Positions 37,664 to 47,392 of a stretch of DNA of 64,000 nucleotides are shown piece by piece (position 1 is the stretch's first letter; every line of letters begins with the position of its first letter). The position numbers and the translations under genes are program-made. The notes under the pieces are model-generated. The model made no database searches. It was given only the letters and a program-made list of their open reading frames with translations, and was not told where the DNA came from. Source of the stretch: Stieleria marina (GTDB lineage: Bacteria > Planctomycetota > Planctomycetia > Pirellulales > Pirellulaceae); NCBI GenBank assembly GCA_007741555.1, contig CP036526.1, positions 868,001 to 932,000 on the forward strand, read 5' to 3'.

Positions 37664-40306
37664 ATGTCCAATAATGCATCGCTGCGCGAGATCGTACTTG
37701 AGTCGCGAGAGCGTCTGCAGGTCGGTCGCGAGAAAGCCAAGCAGCAGCACAACAGCGGCAGTGCAGGTTTCCAAGTCGCGACGCGGCTGGCGGATTTGTA
37801 CGACGACATTGTGCTCAGCGTGTGGGCACACGCGTGCAAAGAACATCAAGTCGAATCGGAACCCAAAGGTATCGCCTTAGTTGCACACGGCGGTTTTGGT
37901 CGCCGTGACATCGCGCCGTATTCTGATGCGGATTTGATGATGTTGGTTACGCCATCATCGTCAGCGTTGGCAGGAAAAATTGCCGGTACACTGACGCGCG
38001 ATCTAGTGGATGCTGGATTGCAGGTCGGTTTTTCTTTGCGAACGGCCGATGAAGCGACCGGCATGGCCTGGGAAGACGCCGTGATCTTTTCGTCGCTGAC
38101 GGAGTCGCGGTTGTTGGCGGGCAGTCTACAGCTATACAGCAAATTCTTTCATTCGCTCCGGCAAGGAGCGCTGCGGCGCAGCAATAAACTGATCCGAGAC
38201 GTTGTCGCTGCTCGCCGCGAAGAGCGTCGTAAGTGGGGCGAGACGAATTTTTTGCTAAGTCCCAATGTCAAGCGATCGCGTGGTGCATTGCGCGATATTC
38301 AACTGGTGCGGTGGATCGGTTTTGCACGGTACGGAGAAGTCGATTTAGAACGCTTGCTGAAACTTGGTGCACTCCCCGAGGAAGACTATCGGTTACTGCG
38401 AAAAGCTTACGCCTTCATGTTGCGGCTCAGGCACGAACTGCATTTTCGCGAAGGTCGTGCGCAGGATGTTTTGGATCGTCCGACGCAATTGGAAATTGCC
38501 GAAGCATGGGGTTACACGGCTGACGCCGGCATGCTGCCAGTGGAAGTCTTGATGCAAGACTATTTCGACAATACACGCAATGTGCGTTATGCGGCTGCGT
38601 TTTTCAGAGACGACAGTCGGAGCCAACCGTTGGTTCAGCAAGCACTCGAAAGAATCTGGTCACGTAGCGCCGGTGATGGTATTCGAATTGGGCCATCGCA
38701 TATCTGGGTGCAGAGAAATTCACTCGACGAATTTTCCAAGGATCTGCCTCGGATCATGCGACTGATGAGCATGGCCAATCTAAAGCGAAAGCGGATTGGG
38801 CACCGCACCTGGCAGGCGATCCGAAAATCGATGCAAGAGCGTGAACCGCAAATGCCCGGCGCTGAAACGGTCGGCGCATTCATGTCCTTGATAAGCCATC
38901 CCGGTCGACTGGGCGATGTTTTGCGGCGTCTGCATGAACTGCGAATCATTGAACAGCTGATCCCTGAATTCAAGCGGACCCGTGGTCTGCTGCAGTTCAA
39001 TGCGTACCACAAATACACTGTCGATGCTCATTGCATCCGGTCCGTCGAGGCAGCCGCGGAATTGGAAGAGTCGCAGACGTCCATGGGCCGCCGCTACCGA
39101 CGCATACGTGACAAAACACTTCTTCATCTTGCGCTTCTAATTCACGATATCGGCAAAGGTTACGAAGAGGATCACTGCATCGTCGGTGCGCGTATCGCGG
39201 TGGATGTGGCCAAGCGTCTGGAGTTAGATTCGGCGTCGAGTGAGTTTTTGGAGTGGCTGATACGTCAGCACTTGTTGGTCAATACGATCGCGTTTCGACA
39301 CAACCTGGACGACCCCGAAATCATTTTGTCGTTTGCAAAAGAAGTCGGATCGATCCGTCGTTTGGAACTGTTGGTGGTTCATGCGGTTGCCGATTTGACG
39401 GCCGTAGGACCTGACGTCATTAACGATTGGAAGCTGAACCTGATTGAAAAGTTGTACCTGCAAACCAGACGGTATTTTGAAAAAGGGCAGTTGCCAGGCG
39501 AAAACGATGAGCGACTCAGTCAGATTCGCGAAGACGTCGGCAAAATTATGCGCCGCGAGGGTGCCAATGAAAACGCGATGCAGATTTTGGAACAGTTTCC
39601 TGGGTCACTGATGCGGCAAGGAGATCTTTCGCAGGTCGCCAGCCGTTTGGTTGATGTCGGAAAAGCTTTTCAAGATGGCAAGCAGTCGCTGTGCTCGGGA
39701 GAATATGACAGCGAAATTTCTGCGATGTGCTATCGAGTCGTTTACCGCGAGGATCAGCGAATCGGAACATTTGCCCGTGTGACCGGTGCACTGGCAACCT
39801 GTGGATTGGCGATCCTGAGAGCAGATGTCGAAACGGTTGGCGAGAATCTGGTCTGGGATTGTTTCTGGGTGGTCGATCCTGACTATGCCGAAGAAGCACC
39901 TGAGTTCAGGATCAAGCAAGTGTGTGATCGGGTTTGCAAAATTCTTGATTCGCCAGACGCTCCGTTGCCGCCCTACCGAAAGACTTGGCGAACGTCCGCT
40001 AAGGAAAGCTCCAAGACCGTGCACGTGTTGCCAACGAATGTGGTTTTTGACAACGCGACCGTGGATCGATTTACCATCCTTTCGCTATTTGCCTACGATC
40101 AAGTCGGTCTTTTGCACCGGATCGCGGTAGCGCTGGCTGATTTAAGAATCGTGTTGCATTTTGCCAAGATCGATACGCACCTTGATCAGATCGCCGACGT
40201 TTTCTACGTCACTGAAGAAGACGGCAGCCTGATCGACGATGTGTCGCGGCAGGAGGCCGTGCGTGACAAGTTGATTCAGGTCGTCGACGAGAACGAAGAA
40301 GATTGA
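37664..40306 (+). CDS. glnD: PII uridylyltransferase / uridylyl-removing enzyme
   Basis: 880 residues, normal for GlnD. It adds UMP to PII when nitrogen is scarce and removes it when glutamine is plentiful. The nucleotidyltransferase core is GGFGRRDIAPYSDADLMML, with metal-binding Asp88 and Asp90. A helical region follows (RGALRDIQLVRW, LRHELHFREGRAQDVL). An HD domain for de-uridylylation comes next (LLIHDIGKGYEEDHCIVG, about 485-510). Two ACT domains close it (about 685-760, YREDQRIGTFARVTGAL; about 800-875, FAYDQVGLLHRIAVALAD). Start ATG 25 bp after glnB. Confidence 0.97.
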   Translation: MSNNASLREIVLESRERLQVGREKAKQQHNSGSAGFQVATRLADLYDDIVLSVWAHACKEHQVESEPKGIALVAHGGFGRRDIAPYSDADLMMLVTPSSSALAGKIAGTLTRDLVDAGLQVGFSLRTADEATGMAWEDAVIFSSLTESRLLAGSLQLYSKFFHSLRQGALRRSNKLIRDVVAARREERRKWGETNFLLSPNVKRSRGALRDIQLVRWIGFARYGEVDLERLLKLGALPEEDYRLLRKAYAFMLRLRHELHFREGRAQDVLDRPTQLEIAEAWGYTADAGMLPVEVLMQDYFDNTRNVRYAAAFFRDDSRSQPLVQQALERIWSRSAGDGIRIGPSHIWVQRNSLDEFSKDLPRIMRLMSMANLKRKRIGHRTWQAIRKSMQEREPQMPGAETVGAFMSLISHPGRLGDVLRRLHELRIIEQLIPEFKRTRGLLQFNAYHKYTVDAHCIRSVEAAAELEESQTSMGRRYRRIRDKTLLHLALLIHDIGKGYEEDHCIVGARIAVDVAKRLELDSASSEFLEWLIRQHLLVNTIAFRHNLDDPEIILSFAKEVGSIRRLELLVVHAVADLTAVGPDVINDWKLNLIEKLYLQTRRYFEKGQLPGENDERLSQIREDVGKIMRREGANENAMQILEQFPGSLMRQGDLSQVASRLVDVGKAFQDGKQSLCSGEYDSEISAMCYRVVYREDQRIGTFARVTGALATCGLAILRADVETVGENLVWDCFWVVDPDYAEEAPEFRIKQVCDRVCKILDSPDAPLPPYRKTWRTSAKESSKTVHVLPTNVVFDNATVDRFTILSLFAYDQVGLLHRIAVALADLRIVLHFAKIDTHLDQIADVFYVTEEDGSLIDDVSRQEAVRDKLIQVVDENEED

Positions 40307-40721
40307 TCCCGGCGGTCGTTTCATTGGCATCGCGTTACATCGCTTATGGCGTCAACGACGGATGCCTAGCCCCGGTGTGGGGCAGGTTCGTGACGATCGT
40401 AAGGATCACTCGGGCGTCCAAGCGATAGCGGATGTCGCGACGCAACCGCAGAATGTTTGCAACCGGAACTTTGCACGTGCGGACTTGGAAGTTTTTGCGA
40501 AAGCTGCATCGTCGATAGGGCAGGGGGGATGCGTTGGTCGATTCTTGATCAAGCACGTAAAGGAATTCAATCGTTGATTGTGTCTTTCACGCTCAGTGCA
40601 ATGGATTGTTGGGCGCATTTTGTGTTCCCACCAGGCTTTGTGAGCGGAAATTTACACGGTCGCGAAGGTGTAGGAGACAACACAGTCTCTTCCCTTGTCT
40701 CTCATTCATGGATGTATAGTC
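40307..40721. other. Intergenic region between glnD and the Cys-rich gene
   Basis: About 415 bp without a convincing gene: all frames here are short and Cys/Arg-rich. No hairpin with a T run follows glnD, and no promoter hexamer pair close to consensus was found before 40722. Confidence 0.4.
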
Positions 40722-41414
40722 ATGCGAAAATTCGCGACCACCGGCGCACTTTGCGCAATCGTTATGTCGGCCAGCCTGGTATCTGCCAAAGATGATTTCA
40801 GCGCTTTGCTGAGCGAGTTGAGCTACAACCAACCTGCGGCTTCGTCGCCTTCTTACCGAGTGGCAGACAACAGTCAAGCCGCAGCGACCGCCACAACGCC
40901 AGCACCAGCCAGCGCTCAAGCGACTGTTTCGCATCAGCCCGCGATTTCGATGCCGGCTGGTCAGTCCCAGCCGATGCACGCCCAGCAGTTCAATCACGCG
41001 GGCCCGGCCCCAGCATCATTCCAGCAGCCCTGTGATTCAGGTTGTGCGAGTACTGGTGGCGGGTGTCTCAATGGAAGTTGCCGATCAGGCAACTGCGAGA
41101 GTGGTTTTTGCACTCCGCACAACATGCCAAACCTGCCTGGATCAACACTTCGTCAGTACTGGCGATCGAATGCGTGCAACAGCAACGTTTGGGATGGCTA
41201 TCAAAATGAATGTCGCAAACCACTGTTCGGCAAAAAACGTTGTGGCCAAGAAGAAGGATGTGCAACGGAGGGATGTGCAACGGAAGGTTGGGTTCCACCT
41301 CCCAGCCAGGCTCCTTGTGACACACAAGTCAGCTGCGACGTTCCCAGCTATGTAGAAGCACCAACAGCCTCGTGTGATTCAGGCAGTTGCGATGCGAACG
41401 GATGGGCGTTTTAA
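40722..41414 (+). CDS. Secreted Cys-rich protein of unknown function
   Basis: 230 residues from the ATG at 40722; an in-frame start 27 bp upstream adds no signal-like residues. It has a signal peptide (RKFATTGALCAIVMSASLVSA), an Ala/Thr/Pro/Gln-rich disordered stretch to about 110, then a Cys-rich region with about fifteen Cys in motifs such as CDSGCAST, CLNGSCRSGNCESGFC, GCATEGCATEG and CDSGSC. The Cys spacing suggests disulfide-bonded or metal-binding knots outside the cytoplasm. The CATEG unit is a 15-bp tandem duplication at about 41257-41286. Similar Cys-rich secreted proteins are frequent in planctomycetes; no family was recognised. Confidence 0.75.
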   Translation: MRKFATTGALCAIVMSASLVSAKDDFSALLSELSYNQPAASSPSYRVADNSQAAATATTPAPASAQATVSHQPAISMPAGQSQPMHAQQFNHAGPAPASFQQPCDSGCASTGGGCLNGSCRSGNCESGFCTPHNMPNLPGSTLRQYWRSNACNSNVWDGYQNECRKPLFGKKRCGQEEGCATEGCATEGWVPPPSQAPCDTQVSCDVPSYVEAPTASCDSGSCDANGWAF

Positions 41415-41669
41415 GTGACGTCCTTGCGGCAAGGATGAGCCCTTCGGGTGCCGATACCCGTCGGTGATGCTTGCAAAAACGCCTTGCCAACCGACATGCC
41501 TTCCGGCCATCATCGCGCCAAATCCGCGATGGCAATTTCGAGAACGTCAAGAATATTTTTCCAGTGCCGCATGAAAGTGCTACAGGAAAACGACTGAGGT
41601 TGCCGATATTAGTCATACCGTGGATTAGGAGGGTGGAACGATCGGTGCCATCGTTCCAGCATTGATGGA

Positions 41670-41710
41670 CCATGGTGAGGCAGGGAGGGCTTCACCATGG
41701 CCCTTCTTTT
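41670..41710 (+). terminator. Candidate intrinsic terminator of the Cys-rich gene
   Basis: A 9-bp stem CCATGGTGA (41670-41678) / TCACCATGG (41692-41700) followed by CCCTTCTTTT. The T run is interrupted and the gene ends 256 bp upstream, so assignment is moderate. Confidence 0.45.
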
Positions 41711-41755
41711 ATCGCGACGCGAAGAAACACGCGTTCGCGTAGACCTTTCCAATCC

Positions 41756-41797
41756 AAAAAAACAGCCGCCAGAGCAGCAATGCTTTGGCGGCTGTTT
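41756..41797 (-). terminator. Intrinsic terminator of the ECF/DUF1501 operon
   Basis: On the minus strand a 12-bp stem (AAACAGCCGCCA with TGGCGGCTGTTT, 41760-41771 and 41786-41797), extended by an inner AGCA/TGCT pair, is followed by a run of T (the plus-strand A run at 41755-41761). It lies 27 bp beyond the DUF1501 stop, closing the five-gene operon. Confidence 0.82.
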
Positions 41798-41823
41798 CGG
41801 TTTCGAAGCCGGCGTATTGCGCG

Positions 41824-43128
41824 TCAAGCAAAAAGCTGTTCGATGACTTTGCCGTCGCGGACTAAGGTAATCGGTCGACCCGTGCTGGTGTCGTACTCCA
41901 AGCCGGGATCGATGCCAAGGTTGTAGTAGAAGCTAGCGGCGACATCGTCGGGGGAGATGCCTTCGTGACGAGGTCCGGCAGCCGTGTCGTCGCTCTCGCC
42001 GATGACTTGCCCGCCGGTGACTCCACCGCCCGCCATCAGCATAAACATGCAGCGGGGATAGTGATCGCGTCCGCCTTCAGCGCTGCGAGTATTGATTTTC
42101 GGTGTGCGGCCAAATTCTCCGGTGACGAACACCGCTGTCGATTCCAGCAAGCCACGTTGTTCCAAGCCGACTAGCAAGCCGCTCAGTCCGGCATCCAGTT
42201 TTGGCAGGTTGTTTTCCTTCAGTTTCGTCCAGTTGTCCTGGTGAGTATCCCAGCCGCCCAGTTGAAGGCTAACCAAGTTGACGCCTGATTCGACCAAACG
42301 CAAAGCCAACAGACAGCTTTGTCCAAACGATTCCTCGCCAAATTGCTTTGCAAAGCTTTCGGGTTCTTTGCTGATATCAAACGCTTCGCGTGCACGCGGC
42401 GATGTGATCATCGAATACGCTTGTTCGCCGAATTGGTCCAGGCCTTCGAGGAGTTGGTCGTTTTGTTCCAGCTTGCTGAAGCGACGATCTAGCTTTTGCA
42501 ATAGGCTCTGGCGGCGTTTCACTTCGTCGACTCCGATGCCGCCGGCCAGCGAGATGCCGCGAACGCTGAATGGCTTGCCAAATTGTGGCGCGGCATTGGT
42601 TTCTAACGCGGCATGCCGGATCCCCAGAAAACCCGCTCCATGTCCCGCACGTGGCACGGCAACTTGAGAAGGAATGTTTGGGTCCGCCGGCCGTTCTTTG
42701 GCCATGACGGCACCGTAGCTGGGATACTCAAGCGCGGGGATCGGTTTGCTGCCCGTATTGACGTATTCGCGGCCCAGGCGGTGGGCGGCCAGTGTGTGGC
42801 TTACTCCGCGAAGGATCGCGAACTTGTCCATGCACTGCGCCAAGTTGGGCAAGTGTTCTGAAATCTGAATGCCGGGAACATTTGTGTTGATTGGTTTGAA
42901 CGAACCACGTACCTCGTCCGGCGCGTCAGGTTTTAAATCGAACGTGTCCATATGAGATGGACCGCCGTTAAGTTCGATGAAGATTGCTCGTTTGGCACGC
43001 CCCGGTTGAACTTGTCCGGCAGCAGCTAGACGATTGAAATTGGTCAGGGTCAAACCGCCCAGGGTCAAAGCTCCAGCCTTCAGCATGTCGCGGCGCCGAA
43101 CGCCGTCACAAGTACGATGAAATTTCAT
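41824..43128 (-). CDS. DUF1501 domain-containing protein
   Basis: 434 residues from the ATG at 43128; a TTG three codons upstream is also in frame. The N-terminus carries a Tat-like signal (RRRDMLKAGALTLGGLTLT), so the protein is exported. Typical DUF1501 marks follow: KRAIFIELNGGPSHMDTFD, ISEHLPNLAQCMDKFAILRG, QLGGWDTHQDNW, VFVTGEFGRTPKIN and GGRDHYPRCMFMLMAGGGV. The fold is related to the alkaline phosphatase/sulfatase superfamily, but the biochemical role is unknown. It lies 45 bp after the DUF1549/DUF1553 gene; the two are a standard planctomycete pair. Confidence 0.93.
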   Translation of the reverse strand: MKFHRTCDGVRRRDMLKAGALTLGGLTLTNFNRLAAAGQVQPGRAKRAIFIELNGGPSHMDTFDLKPDAPDEVRGSFKPINTNVPGIQISEHLPNLAQCMDKFAILRGVSHTLAAHRLGREYVNTGSKPIPALEYPSYGAVMAKERPADPNIPSQVAVPRAGHGAGFLGIRHAALETNAAPQFGKPFSVRGISLAGGIGVDEVKRRQSLLQKLDRRFSKLEQNDQLLEGLDQFGEQAYSMITSPRAREAFDISKEPESFAKQFGEESFGQSCLLALRLVESGVNLVSLQLGGWDTHQDNWTKLKENNLPKLDAGLSGLLVGLEQRGLLESTAVFVTGEFGRTPKINTRSAEGGRDHYPRCMFMLMAGGGVTGGQVIGESDDTAAGPRHEGISPDDVAASFYYNLGIDPGLEYDTSTGRPITLVRDGKVIEQLFA

Positions 43129-43173
43129 AGGGATCAACTCGGTTGGGATGTGACGTGAAAGTGTTTGTACGGA

Positions 43174-45987
43174 TCAGTGCGTGATGATGAATTCTTTTGT
43201 GTTGACCAATGCCCAAACCAGGCTTTCGATACCGCTGGCAGTGTTTTTGGAATCTTCGATAAAGCCAACGGCAACTTTGATCTCGTCCTGCTCCGGGAAC
43301 CGACTGAGGGTGCGTAGGTAGACATCGTCGACCAAGTTCTGGAGTGTCTTGGTTTCCGATTGACCTTGTTCCGGTACAGCGGCAGCCAGATCTTCGTCGA
43401 GCCAAGCCTTGGGGTCGTTCAACAAATCAGTGAATGATGGCATCGCGTATCCGAAGTTCTTGAATCGGGCGGATGCCTTGGTGTACTGCTTCTTGATGCT
43501 CGGGCGATTGCGTTTTTGGCGGTCCGCTGGCGTTCTGTTGAACTGCATGATGCGGTTCACAATTTGCTTACGCATCGCCTCAGCTGAACGTTTCTTTGCA
43601 AGTTCGCGTGGGTCGGTCTTGCCTTGGGGACCGGGGACACCAAGTGCCTTGCAGGCTTGAGCAACCCACCCGTCTTTGTCTGCAATGCGTTGGTGAATGT
43701 CGCGATCGTTTCGCAAGTAAATGGTTTGCAGCAAACTAGGTGAATCGCTGCGGTCGCAGTCGCAATTTGATTCGCGAATCGACTGCCCGAAAACGCCCAA
43801 TGCATAATCCTGGCTGTTGCGTTGCTTTGCTTTTCCATCCGCAATCGCCATCGTATCGACGATCTCCCGTAGCTTGTCGGATTTTTGATCCGAACCAGTG
43901 GCCAATATGACACTGTCGTGAACGACTTCGGCGGGCAGGCGTCGCGGGATATGGTGCGAGAAGTTGATCCGATCCATTTGGTTCGTCTCGTTCGTATCCG
44001 CACTTCGTTGGTAAGCATCGCTGGAAATGATTTCCTGATGCAACCATTTCAGGTCAAAGTTGTTCGCAATGAACTCATTTGCCAAATGATCCAGCAACGG
44101 AGCGTTGCTCGGTGGATTGGCAAGGTTCATGTCGTCCGTAGGGTCAACGATTCCAATGCCGAAATAGTTGCTCCAAACGCGATTGACGATGGCCTTAGCA
44201 AAGTAGGGGTTGTCTTCGTCGCGGAGCCATTGCATCAAAGCCGGTCGTGGATCTTCGGAGAGCTCCAGTGGCTCGCCCCCAAGAATGGTTCCTTGGGGGA
44301 TTTTCAACGCAGGGATCTTGCGGCCCTTTTTCTTGGCAGCGGCGCGTTGTTTTCTGATTCGGTCGCTCGCTCCTGTGTTGACCAATAGTTCGCCAAAGGG
44401 AACCAGCTTTCCTTTGCGGGCGGCGTCGTACAGTTTTCTGCGCAGTTCGCCGTTGTTCAGCTTTTTGCCGTCAGTAATGTCTTTTAGCAACTTCGCTCGG
44501 TCGCCTTTTGCGTCTGCCGCGACGGCGTTTTGGTTGTATCGCATCGGGGCGAACAGTTTAGCGAATTGATCAAAGTCGTCTTTGGACCATTGATCAAATG
44601 GGTGCTTATGGCATTGTGCACACTCGATGCGTACACCCAGAAAGGTGTAGGCAAATCCGATTGCACGCTCTTCTGGCTTAGCAAAATTTCGTCGTGCCCA
44701 AAACAACGGCATGCCTTCACGGCGTGCAAAAACTTCTTCGTTGCCCGGAGTGCAAGCTTCTGTCATTTGCTTGCAGTAATCCAGATAGCTCTCGCCTTCT
44801 TCGCGATTGTTCGCTGCAACGATGCCTTCGATGATATCATCGTAGGGCACATTGTCTTGTAGGCGAACTCGCAGCCACTCGTGCCAAATTCGCGTGCCTG
44901 CGCCGCGAAACGGCAGGGCATTATTGAGTTGTTCTTCGCTGTTGCCCGTCCAATCGGAAAACCGAGTCGCCCACCAAGCTGCATAGCCGGGGGCTTGGAG
45001 TAGTTCTGCAGTCAACACTTGGCGTTTGTCAGGTGACTTGTCTGCCAGAAACTCGCGGACACGATCGCCCGTTGGCAGAATCCCGGTGACATCCAATGAC
45101 ACGCGTCGGATGAATTCAGCGTCGGTGCAGATGTCGGACGTTTGGATGCCCAGTTTGTTAAGCTTTTGCTCGATCAGCTGATCGATCGGTTTGGTCGCAA
45201 TGGTTGCCTGCAGTTCAGGGCCAATGGGACGCAAGACGGGAATCGGCACGACAGCGTTGTCGTAGAACACGACCAAGTGGGTGTCGCCCTGAACTCCCGA
45301 TTTGACGCGTCCGTCTTCGTCAACAACGGCGATCGATTCATCGTTGGAGCTGAAGCGACAGAGGTCAGTGACGTCTTCGTAAGTTCCGTCCTGCCAATGC
45401 GCGACGGCTTTTAGCTGGACCAGATCGTCGGCAGATTTGAAAAGCAATTCATTGGGGATGATTTCAAGTCGGTCCAGTTTCAGGGGCTTGGTTCGATTCA
45501 GCTTCGCACCGCTTTGAACCCAGCGCCGCAAAACATGATGCTGCCACGTTCCCTTGTCAAAACGTTTGCCGCCTTCGTGAAGATCCGCATCACTTGGCTT
45601 TGCCAAAATCAGACTCTCGTCGACGTCGTCCACATCAACTCGGCCGGTCGCCTCGTCCAGCATTGCTTTGTGGTCGCCGCTAAAGTCGTAGCCAAAGAGC
45701 GAAAGTTGAAAGTCGCCGCGGCCTTGGAACGATCCGTGGCAAGCACGCCCATTGCATCCCAGTCGGCCCAGCAACGGGATGACGTGTTTCTGAAAATCGG
45801 GAACAGCGTCCGAATCCGCATTGGCAAAACGCTCGCTCAGCGGTGCAACTTTGACCGGTTTTGACGATCGCTGTAGGTTGACGTTTTTGGGATCCGCCTG
45901 TGCTGGCGAAAGCAGGGCAAGTGCCCAGGCGACTCCGATCGTCAAAGCAATTTTCTGTGGCATGGCAAGGGCAATGATTCGAGTCAT
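43174..45987 (-). CDS. DUF1549/DUF1553 (planctomycete cytochrome-associated) protein
   Basis: 937 residues from the ATG at 45987; a TTG five codons upstream is also in frame. Order: signal peptide (ALTIGVAWALALLSPAQA); a heme-like segment GRLGCNGRACHG, with spacing CysX4CysHis rather than CXXCH; an Ig-like domain (about 170-260, FKSADDLVQLKAVAHWQDGTYEDVT); the DUF1549 domain (FIRRVSLDVTGILPTGDRVREFL, DKRQVLTAELLQAPGYAAWW); and the DUF1553 domain to the end. Exported. Genes of this type occur in dozens in planctomycetes, usually beside a DUF1501 gene as here; the function is not established. Confidence 0.93.
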   Translation of the reverse strand: MTRIIALAMPQKIALTIGVAWALALLSPAQADPKNVNLQRSSKPVKVAPLSERFANADSDAVPDFQKHVIPLLGRLGCNGRACHGSFQGRGDFQLSLFGYDFSGDHKAMLDEATGRVDVDDVDESLILAKPSDADLHEGGKRFDKGTWQHHVLRRWVQSGAKLNRTKPLKLDRLEIIPNELLFKSADDLVQLKAVAHWQDGTYEDVTDLCRFSSNDESIAVVDEDGRVKSGVQGDTHLVVFYDNAVVPIPVLRPIGPELQATIATKPIDQLIEQKLNKLGIQTSDICTDAEFIRRVSLDVTGILPTGDRVREFLADKSPDKRQVLTAELLQAPGYAAWWATRFSDWTGNSEEQLNNALPFRGAGTRIWHEWLRVRLQDNVPYDDIIEGIVAANNREEGESYLDYCKQMTEACTPGNEEVFARREGMPLFWARRNFAKPEERAIGFAYTFLGVRIECAQCHKHPFDQWSKDDFDQFAKLFAPMRYNQNAVAADAKGDRAKLLKDITDGKKLNNGELRRKLYDAARKGKLVPFGELLVNTGASDRIRKQRAAAKKKGRKIPALKIPQGTILGGEPLELSEDPRPALMQWLRDEDNPYFAKAIVNRVWSNYFGIGIVDPTDDMNLANPPSNAPLLDHLANEFIANNFDLKWLHQEIISSDAYQRSADTNETNQMDRINFSHHIPRRLPAEVVHDSVILATGSDQKSDKLREIVDTMAIADGKAKQRNSQDYALGVFGQSIRESNCDCDRSDSPSLLQTIYLRNDRDIHQRIADKDGWVAQACKALGVPGPQGKTDPRELAKKRSAEAMRKQIVNRIMQFNRTPADRQKRNRPSIKKQYTKASARFKNFGYAMPSFTDLLNDPKAWLDEDLAAAVPEQGQSETKTLQNLVDDVYLRTLSRFPEQDEIKVAVGFIEDSKNTASGIESLVWALVNTKEFIITH

Positions 45988-46071
45988 AAGGCAAAAGACC
46001 AAGCGTTTTGGGTGGACACTGGATTGTGATGTGCAAACTAACTGGCGAAAAACTGAACTGTTTTCGCGGGG

Positions 46072-46842
46072 CTAGTCTTTCGGCGGAGTTGTCTTTCGCC
46101 GTTTTGAGTTGGATCGTGCAGCTTTCTCTTCGCTCGCGTCAGCTTTGCGTCCAGCACTTCGGAGCAGCAACGTGTACTTTCTGTCCAACTGCGAATCGCT
46201 GTTTTTTTGCAACGAATCCAATCGGCCATGGGCAGCGGCGAGCTGTTGTTTGGCACGTTTGGCGCGCTCAGTCATCAGGTTGACGTTGTACTCAGCGCGA
46301 CTGACTTCGGCTTTGAGCAAACGTTTGGCCGATGCTCGCAGCGCGGTGCGATCCGCCTGATTATCGCGCACTTTTAGCTTTGCAGTGTGAATTTTGACAC
46401 TCGACTGAGCCTTCAAAAGTTCCAGTTCGATGTCGTAAAGAACTTGATCGCGTTTCTTAGCCAAATCCAACCGACGAACCGACTTAGCCAAGTCCCGAAT
46501 TGCCAGTTCGTACTGACGAGGATTGTCGGACTTCAATCGCTGAAGCAGTTTGCTCAATGTCGGTAGGTGGCTTTGGACCAATTCATTGGCTCGCTGTTCC
46601 AACTGCGGGTCTAACCTGTTGGTCCGGTCGCTCGGTTTCGTTTTGGCAGACTTCGTGCTGGCGTTTTCTGCACTGGCGGATTGCGATTTGGCTGTTTGCG
46701 CACTGGCGGTTTGGCTATCCGCGATCAGTCGTACATTGACGGCCGTGTCGGCGGAAAATGCGATCGACGGTAGTACGGTGATCGATGTCAGCAACGCGAT
46801 CGCAAACAGAAAAGTGCTGCCAGTTGTCTGGGGATTAACCAT
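46072..46842 (-). CDS. Secreted coiled-coil protein in the ECF operon
   Basis: 256 residues from the ATG at 46842; the frame is open upstream but the extra residues would overlap the previous gene further. It has a signal peptide (TFLFAIALLTSITVLPSIAFSA), an Ala/Ser/Thr/Lys low-complexity segment with repeated AQTAKSQSASAENAS units, then long Lys/Arg/Leu-rich helices of coiled-coil character (about 95-235), and a basic Lys/Arg tail. No family was recognised. The start overlaps the stop of the anti-sigma-like gene by 8 bp, so they are translationally coupled. Confidence 0.72.
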   Translation of the reverse strand: MVNPQTTGSTFLFAIALLTSITVLPSIAFSADTAVNVRLIADSQTASAQTAKSQSASAENASTKSAKTKPSDRTNRLDPQLEQRANELVQSHLPTLSKLLQRLKSDNPRQYELAIRDLAKSVRRLDLAKKRDQVLYDIELELLKAQSSVKIHTAKLKVRDNQADRTALRASAKRLLKAEVSRAEYNVNLMTERAKRAKQQLAAAHGRLDSLQKNSDSQLDRKYTLLLRSAGRKADASEEKAARSNSKRRKTTPPKD

Positions 46843-47392
46843 CAAGCGAGGCCTCTGATTCAATCGCGACCGAAATCCAAGATAAAGACGAATCGTCGAG
46901 CGTTCTTCCTGAAAAAACATCTGTGTCATCGTCGTTGTCGTCGTCGATATCTAAAAACAGAATCTCCGCATCCGTGGTCGCCCAGGCGGCAGCGAACAAT
47001 TCCTCTTCGTGTAGCAACGATTCGGCAACGCTTGTCTCTTGCACCATCGGTTGAGAGGTGCTGCGATCGGGAAGTAGCCAGAAGGATGCCACGATCAACA
47101 AGCTGGCTGCTAACGTAAGCAGGGCGATAATCCAGGGTTGGTGTGACGCGACCGTAGCAGGGAGAGTGACCGAAGCTACTGAAACAGCGTTGCCTGACTG
47201 ATCCGCTGCGAGGTTCATCGCTGTCAGGCAAAGTAGTTCCGACTGGTTTGACAACTCAGCCGCTAATTCGGGCGAGCGCAACAGTCGTTGCTCAAAATCG
47301 CTGGAGCTGGCTTCCGACAAATCACCCGCCAGATACAGCATGCATTGCTCGCTGTCGGGAAGATCGGTTAGGGCATTTGGATCGGGATTCAT
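46835..47392 (-). CDS. Anti-sigma-factor-like single-pass membrane protein
   Basis: 185 residues. The N-terminal cytoplasmic part (EQCMLYLAGDLSEASSSDFEQRLL) resembles the zinc-finger-less anti-sigma domain that begins with a YL.GEL-type motif. One transmembrane helix follows at 87-108 (PWIIALLTLAASLLIVASFWLL), then a very acidic periplasmic tail with DIDDDNDDDTDVF. It follows the sigma-factor gene with a 4-bp overlap (ATGA), the typical place for a regulator that holds an ECF factor. Binding is inferred from position and topology. Confidence 0.78.
   Translation of the reverse strand: MNPDPNALTDLPDSEQCMLYLAGDLSEASSSDFEQRLLRSPELAAELSNQSELLCLTAMNLAADQSGNAVSVASVTLPATVASHQPWIIALLTLAASLLIVASFWLLPDRSTSQPMVQETSVAESLLHEEELFAAAWATTDAEILFLDIDDDNDDDTDVFSGRTLDDSSLSWISVAIESEASLDG

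Larger units (their letters stand above)
41415..41823. other. Convergent region with three hairpins
   Basis: About 410 bp between the Cys-rich gene (plus) and the DUF1501 gene (minus). It contains a 23-bp hairpin at 41635-41657 (GGAACGAT / ATCGTTCC), a terminator-like hairpin at 41670-41710, and the strong minus-strand terminator at 41756-41797. No gene is evident. Confidence 0.6.
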
